Of a stretch of 64,000 nucleotides of DNA, positions 1 through 12,500 are shown one piece after another; position 1 is the stretch's first letter; the number at the start of each line of letters is the position of its first letter. A program made the translations under genes and the position numbers. Origin of the DNA: Malus domestica. Taxonomy: Eukaryota; Streptophyta; Magnoliopsida; Rosales; Rosaceae. The notes under the pieces were generated by a model. It saw only the letters and a list, made by a program, of their open reading frames with translations. It had not been told where the DNA came from and did no database searches. Where the stretch lies: NCBI RefSeq assembly GCF_042453785.1, contig NC_091674.1:26143001-26207000 (forward strand), written 5' to 3'.

Positions 1-3000
1 TTCCTCCCCAACACTATGATGGATGGCATGGTGGTCCAGTAAATAATCCACAAGGTGGTGTTTGGTACAGAGGACCTCCTGGAGCTCCCTACGGAGCTCC
101 GGTCCCTCCTGGGGGCTTTCCAATGGAACCATTTCCATATTATCCTCCAGGACCTCCACAGATACCACCTGCTGCTCTTGGCAATCAGCAATCTGTTCCT
201 CCATCTGGAGCAGGACCAAGAGGACACCATCCTAAAAATGGAGATATGTACAGACCTCATATGCAGGATACATATATTCGCCCTGTTATGCCAATTAGAC
301 CTGGCTTTTACCCTGGTCCAGTGGCCTTTGAGGGCTATTACAATTCTCCAATGGGTTACTGCAATCCAAATGAAAGAGATGTTCCATTTGTGGGAATGAC
401 AGCTGGTCCCCCTGTTTATAATAACTACCCTAGCCAAAGCGCTCATGGGCCTGCCAATTCTCATGGCAGACCCAGTGGATATGGTCCTCCCAACCCAAAG
501 GTGATGTCCGAGCAATTAGAACCTGGCCATCCACCTGATTCTCACGGACCTTACAAAGTTCTTTTGAAGCAGCATGATGGTTGGGATAGAAGAAATGAGG
601 AGCAAAGGAATGAGGGTACTGTCACAAGCCTTTCAACTGATGCATCATCTGTTGTGAGGGAGGACCAACCAAGAGGTTTGGCAGCAGAGAATGATTGGAG
701 ATCCGACCACAGAAAGGAGGGAGTGAGGGATCAAAGGAAAATTGTCAGTGAAGAAGCTGCTTCAAGGAAGTTTGACAACCAAGGAGCCTCTTCTGTTCCA
801 AAGAAAGTGAAGTCTCCTGAAAGTTTGGAACAGATAAAGACAGTTGATGTCATTTCAGTGAAGAAATCAGGAACTGAAGCCTCTGGCATGCCAGAAGTTG
901 CACAACCGCTCCTGGCTGCTGCAAAAGACTCCAGTCTGATTCAGAAAATAGAGGGATTAAATGCAAAGGCACGTATTTCTGATGGACGAAGTGATACATC
1001 ATCTGTTTCCAGTAGAGAGGAGCAGAATAACAGATTCGAAGTCAATGCTAAAGCTAACATTTCAGTTAATGAACCTGTTGGTGGTGGTAGTGTAAATCTG
1101 GAAAGATCTCATGTCCCTGAGAGTGTAAATCCTTCTCATGAAGTGGGCAGTGCAATTTCCATCTCCAGGTTTGTTGGCAACTTTTTAGTTTTCTCTGAGA
1201 ATGTACATGTTATTCGAAATTATTGGAACATGCTGATTTTCTGATGTACAGGCGACCCAATCATGCCATACATGGTGGTAGATCAGATCATCGTGGTAGA
1301 GGAAGGTTTAGTAATCAAGAAGGTGAAGGGTGGGCAAAGAAATCCTTGGTCGAACCAACAACTGTGGTATCAACTGCACATTTGGAAATGCCTTCTAATG
1401 TTCATGTGCATGACCACCTTGTTTCAACGGAAGCAACTGAAAAGTCAGGGTCATATCCACAAGGCAGACATGAGGAGGAATCTGCCACTCCAATGGTTGA
1501 TCCAAATGATTCTGAGGCACAGGTATACATTTTATTCCAATTCTTGTTAGATTTTGTGTCAGAGCTTTGCAGCTAACCTCTCTTCTTACCAGCGTGCTAA
1601 GATGAGGGAATTAGCCAAGCAACGTACCAAACAGTTACAGGAGGAAGAGGAGGAACGGACAAGAAGGCAGATGGCCAAGGCTCGTGCAAAATTGGAAGAG
1701 TTGAACAGACGTACTCAAGTGGAGAGTTCAGATCAGAAGATTGAAAGTCACTCAAGTGGTGCCATCCAGATTAAGCAAGAAGTGTCTCAAACCTCGGGTG
1801 AACCACTAATTGCTGGCATGAAATCAGCTTTAGGATTTAATCTGGATGGTGCTTCACAGATTAGCGAGGGTAACACTGGAAAAGCTGAAAAGTCAACTGT
1901 TCCATCAAGTGAGCTCCCTTCAGATACGCTAAAGAATGTCTGCAAGGAACCTGTTCTGATGCATGATGAATCTGTACCCAAACCGAAGGAGGTTATTGTT
2001 GCTAATGTCGTTCATCACAACAATGCCCCCCAGGCTCATGAAAGCAATACCACTAGGGCGAAGCAGGCCCCTAAACAAAGACATAACAATCAGTTAGAAA
2101 AGAAGCCTACTGGAAAGTTTACTTCCACCAGCACAGCTGATGCAACAAATTGTCAGACAGATCTTCCCACATCACTTGGACTTGTACCAAATGAAACAGC
2201 CTCGAGCAGTGAGTCAAGCCTGACTGCTAATCCCAGTGCCATACTTGAGTCATCTTCTCATCTGAGAAAGAAAGACAACAGAAATGGCAAGAATAAGCAC
2301 AAAACAGAGAGTACATCGACAGCTGCTGCTCTGACATCATCTACATCAAAAGAAACAAATATTGCAAATGCCAATGTTGAAAGTGGAATGCCAAAGGTAT
2401 CTGAGTTGGAGTTCGATCCTACCTCAGTTCAGTCCCAGACCGTTATTAGGGATGCATACCAGTCTTCTGAGCAACATTTGTCTCTATCAAATGAAGAATC
2501 TCAAGGTAGAGGAAATAGCCAGCGGAAACCTCAGCATCCTCGCAGGGTGTCAAGGAATTCACAAGCTATTAAGCATTCAGAAAAGTCTCACAGCACTGAT
2601 ACTGTTGTCTGGGCACCTGTGCGGTCACAGAACAAAGCTGATGTAACTGATGGAGCCATCCCTAAAAATGAAGTTGAGGCAGTTAGTGCTGTAAAAGCTG
2701 AATGTAAAGTGCAAAATAGTTCAAAAAATAGTTCAAAAAATAAGAGGGCAGAAATGGAGAGGTATGTTCCAAAACCTGTAGCTAAAGAGATGGCGCATCA
2801 AGGAAGCACACAACAGCAAGTGGCCTCTGTAAACAATCAAACTGCAATAAACAAGACCATTGAGAGATCAGATTCTGGTCCTCAAGTTGCTGAAAGTTCT
2901 CAACCTATTACTCTAACTATTGGAGAAGTGGGGATTGCCATAGAGTTGAGGCATGGGAGTAGCAGAGAGAGTAAGCCTGGAAAAGCACATGGACCATGGA

Positions 3001-4109
3001 AGCAACGGGGGTCAACAGAATCACCTACCATGCATTGCTCGGAAGATGGACCATCATATACTTCAAATGTTGGTCAGAGTGATAAAAATTCAGTCCAGCA
3101 TCATCAACCCCAGAAGCCTGATGTTGTCTCAGAGAGAGAGCAACCAAAGAGTTATGATTGGAATGATTCTGACGGATGGAACATGCCCGAAGAGCCTGTT
3201 GCTGTTGCACCAGTCTCTGTTTCTGCAAAAGACCAGAGAAGAGGAAGACAGCATCCATTAAAGGGACACAAAACCATGGGAAATAATCATGAACTGGTTG
3301 AAAAGAAAAATAGCAGAGGGGGGGATACCTACAAAAATAACAATCAATTTTCAGCCTCTGAAACGGGTCAAACAGACTTAGCTGCCGCTTCCAAAGAGAA
3401 TCGAGCTGTTGGGGAACGTGCAGCGCCTCATTGGCAACCCAAATCTAAGGCACCTTCAGGCAATAGTCAAGAAGGAAATAGGGCCAATGGTGGTCAAAAC
3501 ATTGTTGTGGAAGTTGGTCGGACTTTCAAAAAGGAGACCAGTCCCCGAGGTGGGGTGCCACGTCAGGCAACACCTAACAAGGATAATACTGAATATGTGG
3601 CCCAGCATCAACATGATCAGGTGATATCTGAGAGAAACAATGCTGGGGAAGGACATAATAAGAGAGAGAGGAAAGCCTCATTCAAGGGACTCCCCCGGTC
3701 TCCGAACCAGGGTCATGTTACCCCTGTTGAAACAGCTCCTGTTAGTATGGATGCTAGACAAGAGCAGCATTTTGACACAGGGTTCCGCAAGAATGGAAAC
3801 CAAAACGGCCGTTTTGGGAGAGGTCAAGAGTCTCGTGGGGATTGGAATTACTCGGGGCATGATAGCAGGCAGCACAACCCCCCTGCAAACCGGGAGAGAC
3901 AGAGGCACAGTTCGCATTTTGAGTACCAGCCAGTTGGGCCATACAACAACAACAAAAAATTCAACTATTCCGAGGAACCGCGAGATGGTTCTTACAATAC
4001 AGGTGGAAGAGTCAAGGAAAGAGGTCAGAGCCATCCACGACGTGGTGGTGGTAACTTCCATGGACGGGAAAGTGGCGCTGTCCGAGTAGATGCAGATATT
4101 GAGCAGTAG
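1..4109 (+). CDS. MOS1: MOS1-like protein (MODIFIER OF SNC1 1), 3' part of gene
   Basis: The reading frame is already open at base 3, so the start lies upstream. Exons seen: 1-1168, 1252-1522 and 1593-4109; introns 1169-1251 and 1523-1592 have GT/AG ends and keep the frame (AG|G makes Arg; CAG ends exon 2). About 1,317 residues are present, ending at TAG 4107-4109. The protein is low-complexity: a Pro/Gly/Tyr-rich stretch (PPGAPYGAPVPPGGF, YYPPGPPQIPP), a charged helix at the start of exon 3 (RAKMRELAKQRTKQLQEEEE, then a KARAKLEELNRR segment), long Ser/Asn/Gln-rich disorder and an RG/RGG-like C-terminus (HPRRGGGNFHGRES). This order matches plant MOS1, a BAT2-domain nuclear protein known in Arabidopsis to modulate expression of the immune receptor gene SNC1. 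The BAT2 N-terminus would be outside the window. Identification rests on recognised composition and motifs; no break is seen. Confidence 0.85.
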
Positions 4110-4720
4110 CTAGAAGGATTAAAGATTCTGAAGATGAGGTTTTTATCGGGTGAAACCCACTCTTTACCACTCACGCATGGTTAGCACTGACCGATAGCAT
4201 TCTCAGGTATTCTTTCAATTGGTCAAATTCACAACTGTGTTCGTACATGTTAATTAGACAAATGACGGCTTTTGTCCACCGAGCAGGGCTTGCGGCAAAG
4301 TAGACGGTGCTGAAGTAGTTAGCTGCGGTTGGAGGTAGTCGAACGTGTCTTATTTCTTAATTTTTTTGTTCGTGTTTCAATTGAATCGGATGTGAAACAT
4401 TGTGATTTGGTCACCCCTTGTTTCCTATGGAACGATTTACCATTTTTCTGCTTGTTCTGGCCTTTGTATTTACTATTTTAGAGCGACTCCTCGACGAATA
4501 TATCATCTTTTGCTGCTGCAAGGCTGTACTCAATCGATTCTTTTTGTCTGAAATAGGACTTCCATATTGATAAAAGTTGAAAGGTGTCTAGGGATTAACA
4601 ACGTTTACCGCTCTACAAACTTTTGAGACCGGACTCCAACAGCGGTATATACATTTACTTAATATATTCACCATTTAACACTCGTTTATGGTCAAACATG
4701 ATATTCTCATGAGTGGTACT
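4110..4720 (+). other. 3' UTR and downstream spacer of the MOS1-like gene
   Basis: No coding signal. The first 400-450 bases are probably 3' UTR (T-rich stretches near 4355-4380 and 4440-4480); the exact poly(A) site cannot be fixed. The last nine bases, TATTCTCAT at 4712-4720, are the left target-site copy of the next element. Confidence 0.5.
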
Positions 4721-5525
4721 ACGCTCATCCTATTGTCTTATTTTCTCACTTCATTTTATTTTTTCACCCACCAAAAATGTTAAAAGAAGAAAACACTCTT
4801 TTCTCACCCACCATCATTCCTAAAATACCCTAATGTGATTTCAGCCCTCGACACCCCTACTCTGCTGGCGTGCCGCACCAACTCCCAACACCCAACCAAG
4901 GTCCCCCAACCATCAGAACACCACCATGACAGCAAAACTGCCTCACCACTCATCTTCTTGTTCCCTACATAGTCTAGATATTTTATTTTTCCTATGAATT
5001 TCAAGTATTGCAGATTGCAATGGAATTCAATGGGTGAGTTATGTATTCAAATTTTTAGAATAAAGGAAATTAGAGAGAAGGGAGGTGAGGTTTGGGTTGG
5101 GATTAGAACAAAAGAAGGGGCTGGGCGTACAGAGAGTTTAAAGCCATGGATGTTATGAAGCAATGATGGGTGATATATGATCGATTGGTTCGCATTTGAT
5201 TAGATCCTTGAAATTAGGGTTTTGGAGAAAGAAACAATGGAAGTAGAAATACTTGTTTACAAGAGATGAGATTTCGTCCCAGAAAGGCACAATAATTAAA
5301 TTGAAAGAGAGAAGGATTTTTTTTTTCTTTTACAGAGATGGTGAACGGGCATAAGGAAATGGGGCAATCCGGCAATGTGTGGTGGGCACAAGGAAATTGG
5401 CAATCTGCAGTACATTTTTGTTTTGGTCCTTACATGTCACTTTACAAGAGGGTAAAATTAACATTAAAATTTATACTAAAATACGGGTGAGAAAATAAGA
5501 CAATGGGATGAGTTTATCAACACTC
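4721..5525. mobile_element. Mutator-like non-autonomous DNA transposon (805 bp)
   Basis: Terminal inverted repeats are visible: 4734-4759 (starting CTCATCCTATTGTCTTATTT) and the reverse complement of 5487-5512 agree at 25 of 26 positions. Weaker similarity extends outward to GAGTG at both tips. Outside the tips, TATTCTCAT (4712-4720) and TATTCTTAT (5526-5534) form a 9-bp target duplication with one mismatch, the size typical of Mutator-like elements. The interior has no transposase ORF. The superfamily is inferred from target size and TIR length. Confidence 0.75.
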
Positions 5526-5534
5526 TATTCTTAT

Positions 5535-6104
5535 TTATCAAAATGCAAAATGTGAAGCTTCCTATATTCCAAAAATACCCATTCTTAATTAGGATTCTAA
5601 AATAAAACAACTTAATTTTTAAAAAGTTCAAACTAAAATATAAATAAAAATTACAAATAAATAATAAAAAAAAACAAATTGTCCCATGCTTGAGCGTATA
5701 GTAAAGAGTAGTATCCTCCGCTCAAAGAAGCTAACCGAAACGGCCCAAGTCCAAACAAAGCGACCCGGTCCAAAGTTTTATTAGATTTTCATCTGCTTCC
5801 CTCTACGCTCCGGCTTCAATTTCACCTTACCCTCCTCCGGTGTGCTTCATTATCCTCCACATTCCGCTGTTAAAAAATAAATTGAAAAATAAATAAATTA
5901 AAAATCCATATAAAACCCCTAAATTTCACCACAAAGAGTCCAAGACCTTCTTCCCCTTTTTCTTCTGTCTATCTCTTTCTTCTATCCACTCTCTATTTTT
6001 AGCATAATTCAATTCGGAGAGCGCGACAAAGATAAAAGCGGCACTCTTAGCTATTTTTCCCCAAATTTCAACAATTTTTGTCAAGGGAGGGAAGTTCATG
6101 GCAG
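5535..6104 (+). promoter_or_regulatory. Promoter and 5' UTR exon of the EMB2759-like gene
   Basis: AT-rich sequence (about 5580-5670) leads into a C/T-rich stretch at 5790-5860 and 5940-6000, as is common around plant transcription starts. A likely non-coding first exon ends at 6104, with donor GTTAGT at 6105 and a probable acceptor at 6617-6618. The transcription start is not determined. Confidence 0.45.
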
Positions 6105-6632
6105 GTTAGTTTGAATTTACTCGTCAATTCTCCCGTTCTGAATTTCAATTCTTGCAATTTAATTGTTTTTGTTTAGTTAGGGTTTGATTTCTGAGCTTGG
6201 GGTTATTGGGTTGTTTGGTTTTTTGTAAATGGAGGAAATGGGAAGGAAACGAAGTATAAAGCTGTGAACTTTGCGTTGTTTTGGTGAAAATTGAGCTTCT
6301 TTTTGCTTTCTTTGGGTGATTTAGTAGGTTTGGGAATCATTTGTTTGTTGGGTTGCTGAGAATTTTGAGGAAAAGGGAAAGGGCAAAGAGTTTTCAAGCT
6401 ATTGCTCAATTTTGTTTATGGATTCCTTTGAATGTTTGTGTTTCTTTTGTCCGAATCTTCGTGTAGTACGCTAGCTTAAGATGAATTGGTGTTCTTGGTT
6501 TTGGATTGTTAACTGTTTGTGATAAGTTTTTGAATTCTTTTTTGATGGTGTTGAATTGTTCCTTCTGGTTTGCTTGCTGCAAGAGTTAGTGCTTATGTGT
6601 GGTTGTTTATGAAATTAGGCCCTGCTGAGTAA
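6098..6632 (+). promoter_or_regulatory. Candidate upstream ORF created by 5' UTR splicing
   Basis: ATG at 6098-6100 sits just before donor GTTAGT (6105). If 6105-6618 is removed, the joined sequence reads a six-codon uORF (Met-Ala-Gly-Pro-Ala-Glu) ending at TAA 6630-6632, 26 bases before the main ATG at 6659. The unspliced transcript would read a different peptide. This rests on an inferred intron. Confidence 0.4.
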
Positions 6633-6658
6633 ATGATTTGGTCGTTGGGGTGAAGACG

Positions 6659-8278
6659 ATGGCTTTGGTTACCCATCAAATGCAGGTAATTTGATATTAA
6701 GAGTACCATGAATTGCATATTACATTGTATCCGTTTAATGTATGAGAGAAATGATCTATGTTGAGGTTATGCCCCTTCACATGTTTTGAGATTACTGGTT
6801 TTCAGTTTACCCCGCCAAGTTCTTGAATTTGGGATTTTATCTTTCTGTTGCTAGCTTTCTCTTTTTATGCTCATGTTTCTTTTTTTACTGTTGCATTTCA
6901 GGGTTCTTATGTGACTTATCCCTCTAGGCCTTTGTCATGGAGCAAAGGGATGAAGTTGAAGCAGTGTGTAACAACACATCAAATGGTCGGGAGGAAAGAG
7001 AAGTGCTTTATGCTAAAGCGCAACCTTTGTTTAAGGTGGGAGTTTTTCTTCTATAAGTTTGTTATCTTTTTCTTTGTTCTATTTACTTTTCTTTAGGTCT
7101 CCTACCAGCTGAACTTTGTGGTTTGCATTGAAATTCTTCTACTTGCACTTGTGGGAGCACATATGCACTATGAGGGAATGGACGCGCACACCCACATCCA
7201 GACCAAATACACATTTTTTATCGTGTCCATTTAAATTCAGAGAACTTGTTTCAGTGTAGGGGCTTCTCTCATGCGGGGACCAAAAGTTAAACCTTTCAGA
7301 GTTTCAGCCTTCAAGGGCAGTGCTCAGAATGATAAATCTGGAGGTAGAACAAATGGATCAAAGCTTCCCAAGAATTCGGTCAAACTAAAAGAGAATGAGG
7401 ATACTATCACGGGATCTCCTCAGGCAAATGATATTCCTCTTTCTTATGCCTCTGAAGCAGATGAGAGAATTGCATCTTCCCCCGTCATTCATAGTTTATT
7501 TAAGAAATGGTTGAGAATGCTTCGAACACAATCACCAAGTGAAGTAGAAGATGGGCTTTTGGGGGAAGAACCGCCTCCAATGGAGACATCAGAAACTAAG
7601 CATGAGATTCAAAACAAGGAAAATGATGGGATTCTACGGACGGTTTGGTGCAATTTTCTGGGTCTAAACGCTACAGTAAAGATACCCTTACTTATTTTGT
7701 AAGTATAATGTGTGCTCTATCTCTCCATCTGCTTGTCTGTTTTTTCAAGTCTGCAATTATTCTATTTAAACGAACTTCTGGTTTTATGCGGTTAACATAA
7801 GACGTCTTGGATTTATTTTCTTTTATCTTACAACATCATTTTAATTGTTCACTTAATATGCAGCATCCCCATGTACCTGGCAGTTAATATGATTCATGGG
7901 GCCAAAGTTTCAAAGGAGTTGACACCTTTGTGGGTTTTAGGACCCCTCATTGTAGCACTCTACATCAAGATGCTTCAGTGGTTGTGTGCACTCTATGTTT
8001 TCAGCTTCAAGCAGACTGTTAAAGTAATCAAGAATTTACCCACTTACTACATGGTGGCCTATACATACATTACACATGGGAAGCTTAAAGAGGAAATACG
8101 GGCTCGTTTCTGGCAACCTTTACTGAACGTTAAGAACTTAGACTACAAGAAATTATCCAGAAGAAAGATGAAAGCATTGCAAGGGTTGATAATCGAGAAA
8201 TACCTTGATTTCGTGGAATCAATATGGCCTTATTACTGCAGAACAATCAGATTCCTAAAGAGGGCTAATCTCATTTAG
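6659..8278 (+). CDS. Plastid-targeted membrane protein, EMB2759-like
   Basis: Four coding exons give 339 residues: 6659-6685, 6902-7035, 7255-7698 and 7864-8278; all introns are GT-AG and phases agree. Acceptor 7253-7254 was chosen over AG at 7258-7259 because only the first keeps the frame. The N-terminal ~75 residues are rich in Ser, Lys and Arg and poor in acidic residues, like a chloroplast transit peptide. Next come a hydrophilic segment with SLFKKWLRMLRTQSP and two hydrophobic segments near the exon 3/4 junction (IPLLIFIPMYLAVNM and LWVLGPLIVALYIKMLQWL). The C-terminal basic region (YKKLSRRKMKALQGLIIEKY) is well formed. Pattern and length resemble Arabidopsis EMBRYO DEFECTIVE 2759 (At5g63050), whose biochemical function I do not know. 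The name is from memory of the family and of gene order; the gene model is firmer than the name. Confidence 0.75.
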
Positions 8279-8835
8279 ATGCATCTGAGGAATGTCTTCT
8301 GTGGGAGCAATGGCTGAAATCCGGAGTTACTCCTGATGATGGTTTAGAAGTTGGAGTTTCTTTCGAGGAGCCAACCGACCCCATTTTAGATCGGGGTTCT
8401 TCTTGATGTCTAGCTAGCCGAGGATCATGACAAGCGGATTTGTCCGGTTTCTGTAATTTTTTCAAGGCAGCATTCTTAATTTTTGGATGAGTTCCCAATT
8501 ATTTTGTTTCTGTATTGTATTCAGCTGCCACGAATGTTTTTTCTTGGGGTTCCAAATTGAGGAAGTATTTTCAACTTCTGTAGCAAGTCACTTATTTTCT
8601 GGGGTTTGGATGTTATCGAACTTATTCTGTTCTTTTACTGCTATGGCAGCTACTCTGAGAATCATCATGCATCTCACTTTAAATTTTCTGCATTCTTCCC
8701 CCCATCCTCTCTTCCTCTTCTTCTTTGGAAAATCGATTAGGGTTAGGGCCGGATCGAGTCCTACTACTCCGTTGTTGGAAGAGATAAAAGTATGGTCGGG
8801 ATTGATACTCGGATGAGAATGAATCATATTATGTG
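8279..8835 (+). other. 3' UTR and spacer after the EMB2759-like gene
   Basis: Follows the TAG at 8276-8278. No coding pattern on either strand; short ORFs here lack codon bias or motifs. Probably 3' UTR to around 8650. Confidence 0.45.
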
Positions 8836-8993
8836 ACTGTCGCACTAAAAAAATTGCAAGAACATAAATGAAGGTTTCTCTTGGGATATCTTGTGTAGAA
8901 ACACTTATAAGCATACTGTCGCACTAAAAAAAATTGCAAGAACATAAATGAAGGTTTCTCTTGGGATATCTTGTGTAGAAACACTTATAAGCA
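8836..8993. repeat. Tandem duplication, 79-bp unit, two copies
   Basis: The unit starting ACTGTCGCACTAAAA occurs at 8836 and again at 8915, nearly identical (one extra A in the A run). No coding content. Confidence 0.9.
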
Positions 8994-9535
8994 CTTTTTT
9001 TTAAGAAGTGATTTTATTATGGACAAGTTAAAATCTTTAATAAAAAATCATGTGTTTTTTGAATAAATATTATTAATTTTTTTGCGAACGCAACCTCAAA
9101 CATTTTAATTATCACATCGTTTTTAGTTTTTTCAGAAACAGTTTTATACATGCTCGAAAGAGAGAAAAAAAAGAAAAAGATAAACAAATAAGAGAAAAAA
9201 TCTGGTGAGAAACAAAGAGAGGGAAATGAAACAAAACAAAATCCGCATAAATATAACGTGAGAATAGGATTTTGTCCAAACTATAGGCGCCCGCTTCGCC
9301 CCCACCGAATTACACACAACAAACGAAAGCCGCTGTCTTCCGCAATAACTCCAAAACTACTCCTCAGTTTCTCCGGATTCCTCCACTTTCTCACCCTTTC
9401 CTTCATTTTCCCGGAAAATTTTCTTTATGGGTGGCCTCATATATTCCTCGAATCAAATGGGTTTGCGTTAGAATCCCGCAGCATGCAGCCGTTGAGTCTC
9501 TGACAAGCTCGGCCTCTTGTTATTGCTTCACAGAT
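8994..9535 (+). promoter_or_regulatory. Spacer, promoter and 5' UTR of the five-exon membrane protein gene
   Basis: AT-rich to about 9260, then C-rich leader-like sequence. Two short upstream ORFs precede the chosen ATG: 9427-9471 (14 codons before TAG) and 9484-9504 (MQPLSL, stop). The transcription start is unknown, so it is not certain that both uORFs are transcribed. Confidence 0.4.
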
Positions 9536-12500
9536 ATGGCGATTAAATGTGGTTCTTCGTTTTCTTGCCTGGCAACTTATCCTGCTTCCCATTGCCAAAC
9601 CACAAGGGGTTCCCAGGTGCGTTATAGGGCTGTTTGGTTACTGAGAAAAAGTCTTGATATCCCCCAAATTTTTGTTATTTTGTTTTTGTTTTGATGTTTG
9701 CATGTGAACTTGTGAGAATGCATGCTGAGTTTGTATCTGGTAGCTAAAAAGGTTTGGAATTGGTGTTTGTTTTTTGGTAAAAGGGTGGGGAATTGGTGTT
9801 TGTTTTTTGGTCAGAAGGTGGGGAATTGGTGTTTGTTTTTTGGTCAAAAGGTGGGGAATTGGTGTTTGTTTTTTGGTGAAAAGGTGTGGAATTGGTAGGT
9901 GAAATTGATTCCACAAATAGAAAATAAAAGTAGGATATTGTTTAAGCTCTTTGATGTACGAAAGAGGGTGTTATGATGTTAAAGAACCTGGCTTTGGAGA
10001 GATTTTAGTTGCACTGGTGGTGTTTGTATTTGAAATCTTACGGATTAGACATGGCTTTGTGAGAAGTTAGAGGTATTACTTTGGGGTATTATGTTTAGTT
10101 CATAACCTCTAATGTTTTGTACATGAACTAGGTATATATATATTTGTTACTTATGCTACTACTATTGAGCTTAAGCTTCTTGGGATGATACACATTAACA
10201 CATTTGAATGCACGGTGCGCGGTGGATTTTACCGTTATTGACTATTTGGAGTCATTTTGCTATGCTGAAGTAAGTTATGCTCGAATTCACTTCTAATTGG
10301 AGTCATTTCTGTATAGGATTTTTAAAATTCACTTCTAGTTGTATTGTATGAGTCTGGTCTGATAATGTCAAATGACTGCCTCCTTTTAGAAGAACTTTAT
10401 CGATTTTTCAGCTTATAAATTGATTCCTTTGATATGCAGTTGAGCTTATTGCGTGTACCGTACTGCAGCCAACAACGTAATGGTCAACAGCTGAGATATG
10501 CTAAAGGTAGCTTTTCATATTTGTTGCATAATTACTGAAGTCTTCAAATTTTCCTTATGTGCAATATAGCCAGCATAAGATTTGTTTTTTCCCCGAGGTA
10601 CTGAGCATAGTATAGTTGTAGAAGGGAACCTATGGATTTCATTTTATTGAAGCTACTTTTTCTAATTTGACCATTATTAACCTTTTTACCAAATAGTTTA
10701 TGAACTGTAATGCCATTTCTTTAAAAAGTGCGAGATTGTTTTGAATTGCTCTAAATATGTTTGGTCTATTTCTTCTGCCACTGTAAGCAGGTAATTCATG
10801 CATATTGAGACATCGAGTAGGGCAGTCAAGCAAAAGGATCCCAAACAGTCACAGTGTTCTTTTTGCTGTTGCTGAAGATCAGTCACAATATAGTGAGATA
10901 AAAACAGATGCTATGGAGCAAGAAACTCACCTTCCTAATTCTGAAGATATATTTCCTTCTAACAGTTCATATATCCATTTTGATGGTACTGGTGGAAAAC
11001 CGGGTTTAATCTCATTTTATAACCGTCCGTATAAAGGGGAAGAAGAAGTTTCTACAAATAATCCAGAAAGGAACCAAAACAGCCTCTTATGGTTCATTGG
11101 TCCAGCTGTTCTCCTAGCTTCTTTCATTTTCCCCTCACTCTATCTGCGCAAAATACTATCTACTATATTTGAGGATTCTTTGTTGACAGGTGAGGATGCA
11201 TATCTATATGTCGTGATTTTATGTTTATTAAATTCCGGTATTTTTCATCACTTGTTTTTAACTAAAACTATGATTGTAGTAGATAGGATAGGCACAGAAA
11301 ATTTGTCTCGCCAGCTTGAGATTTTGTCTCCTTACATATATCTGTATACACCTTTCTGTGTATCACTTTCTATACACTACAACTTGCATTGTTTTTATTT
11401 CGGGTAAGACTATCTTGGGGTGTTGGAGTGACTCTACTAGGGTGATTATTCTAGGATGAAAGTTAGTGCAGCCCACTCAAATGGATGAGGGTTAGGGACT
11501 CTAGATAGTTGTTGGTGAAGGAATGATCCTAGGAAACTTTAAGGGCTTCTAATGAAGAGTGAAGACAGAGGAAAGGGACTGGAAGTGATTTTGGGCAACT
11601 TGTGAAGTAGGTTGGATAATTTTAACATGAATATGATAGAAATAGACGACTAGAGGGTTGTGGTACAGAGAAATATCTACAAGTGAAGGGCAATAATCAA
11701 TGGAACATGGATGAAAATATTGAATAATGACTTGAAGTTCTAAGAAGTAACATTAGATGTGGCTCAATGGACTGGCAAAGTAATGTCTGTTGTTGGTTCA
11801 ACTCTTGGGAACTAAATGAACGTTGGCATTATGTAAAAAGTTGACACGTTCATAGAGTCTATAGCGTATCACAACTTTTGGCTCATATCCTTCTTAACAT
11901 ATACATTCTATTTTTCTTTATAAACTCATTTAATTCTTTCAGTTTAGAAAGTAAACCTTTTTCTCCCGTCTAAACCATGATATGTTTCTTCTCAGATTTT
12001 CTCATCTTGTTCTTCACGGAAGCTCTCTTCTACAGTGGTGTTGCAGTGTTTCTTCTTCTGATTGACTGTTCAAGGAGGACAGCTGAACCAGAATTGGTTG
12101 TCCCCAGTAACAGAACCCCAGCCTCTCAGTTAGGACAGCGAATCTCATCTGTTGCTTCCTTGGTACTCAGTCTTATAATTCCTATGGTGACTATGGGTTA
12201 TGTCTGGCCATGGACTGGCCCTGCAGCTTCTGCTACTCTTGCTCCATATCTGGTTGGTATAGTGGTCCAATTTGCATTTGAGCAGTACGCAAGATATAAG
12301 AAGTCACCTTCATGGCCTGTTATCCCTGTCATCTTTCAAGTAAGCCAATCTGTTCCTTTTCCTTATGGATATTGCAAGAAAATTGAATTTGATTGTATGA
12401 AAAATCTTGTTTCTCTTGTTGTCTAGTAGGTTGTCGGATTACTACCGGATGATAGTTCTTAAATTCTAGTCTGTCTAATTAGATATGCATCCATCAATCT

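Noticed and set aside
7255-7260. Alternative acceptor AG at 7258-7259 for exon 3 of the EMB2759-like gene
   Set aside because: It shifts the frame and destroys the long exon 3 reading frame; AG at 7253-7254 keeps it.
9638-9916. Minus-strand repetitive ORF (KKQTPIPHL repeats)
   Set aside because: It is the reverse reading of the 33-bp intronic minisatellite.
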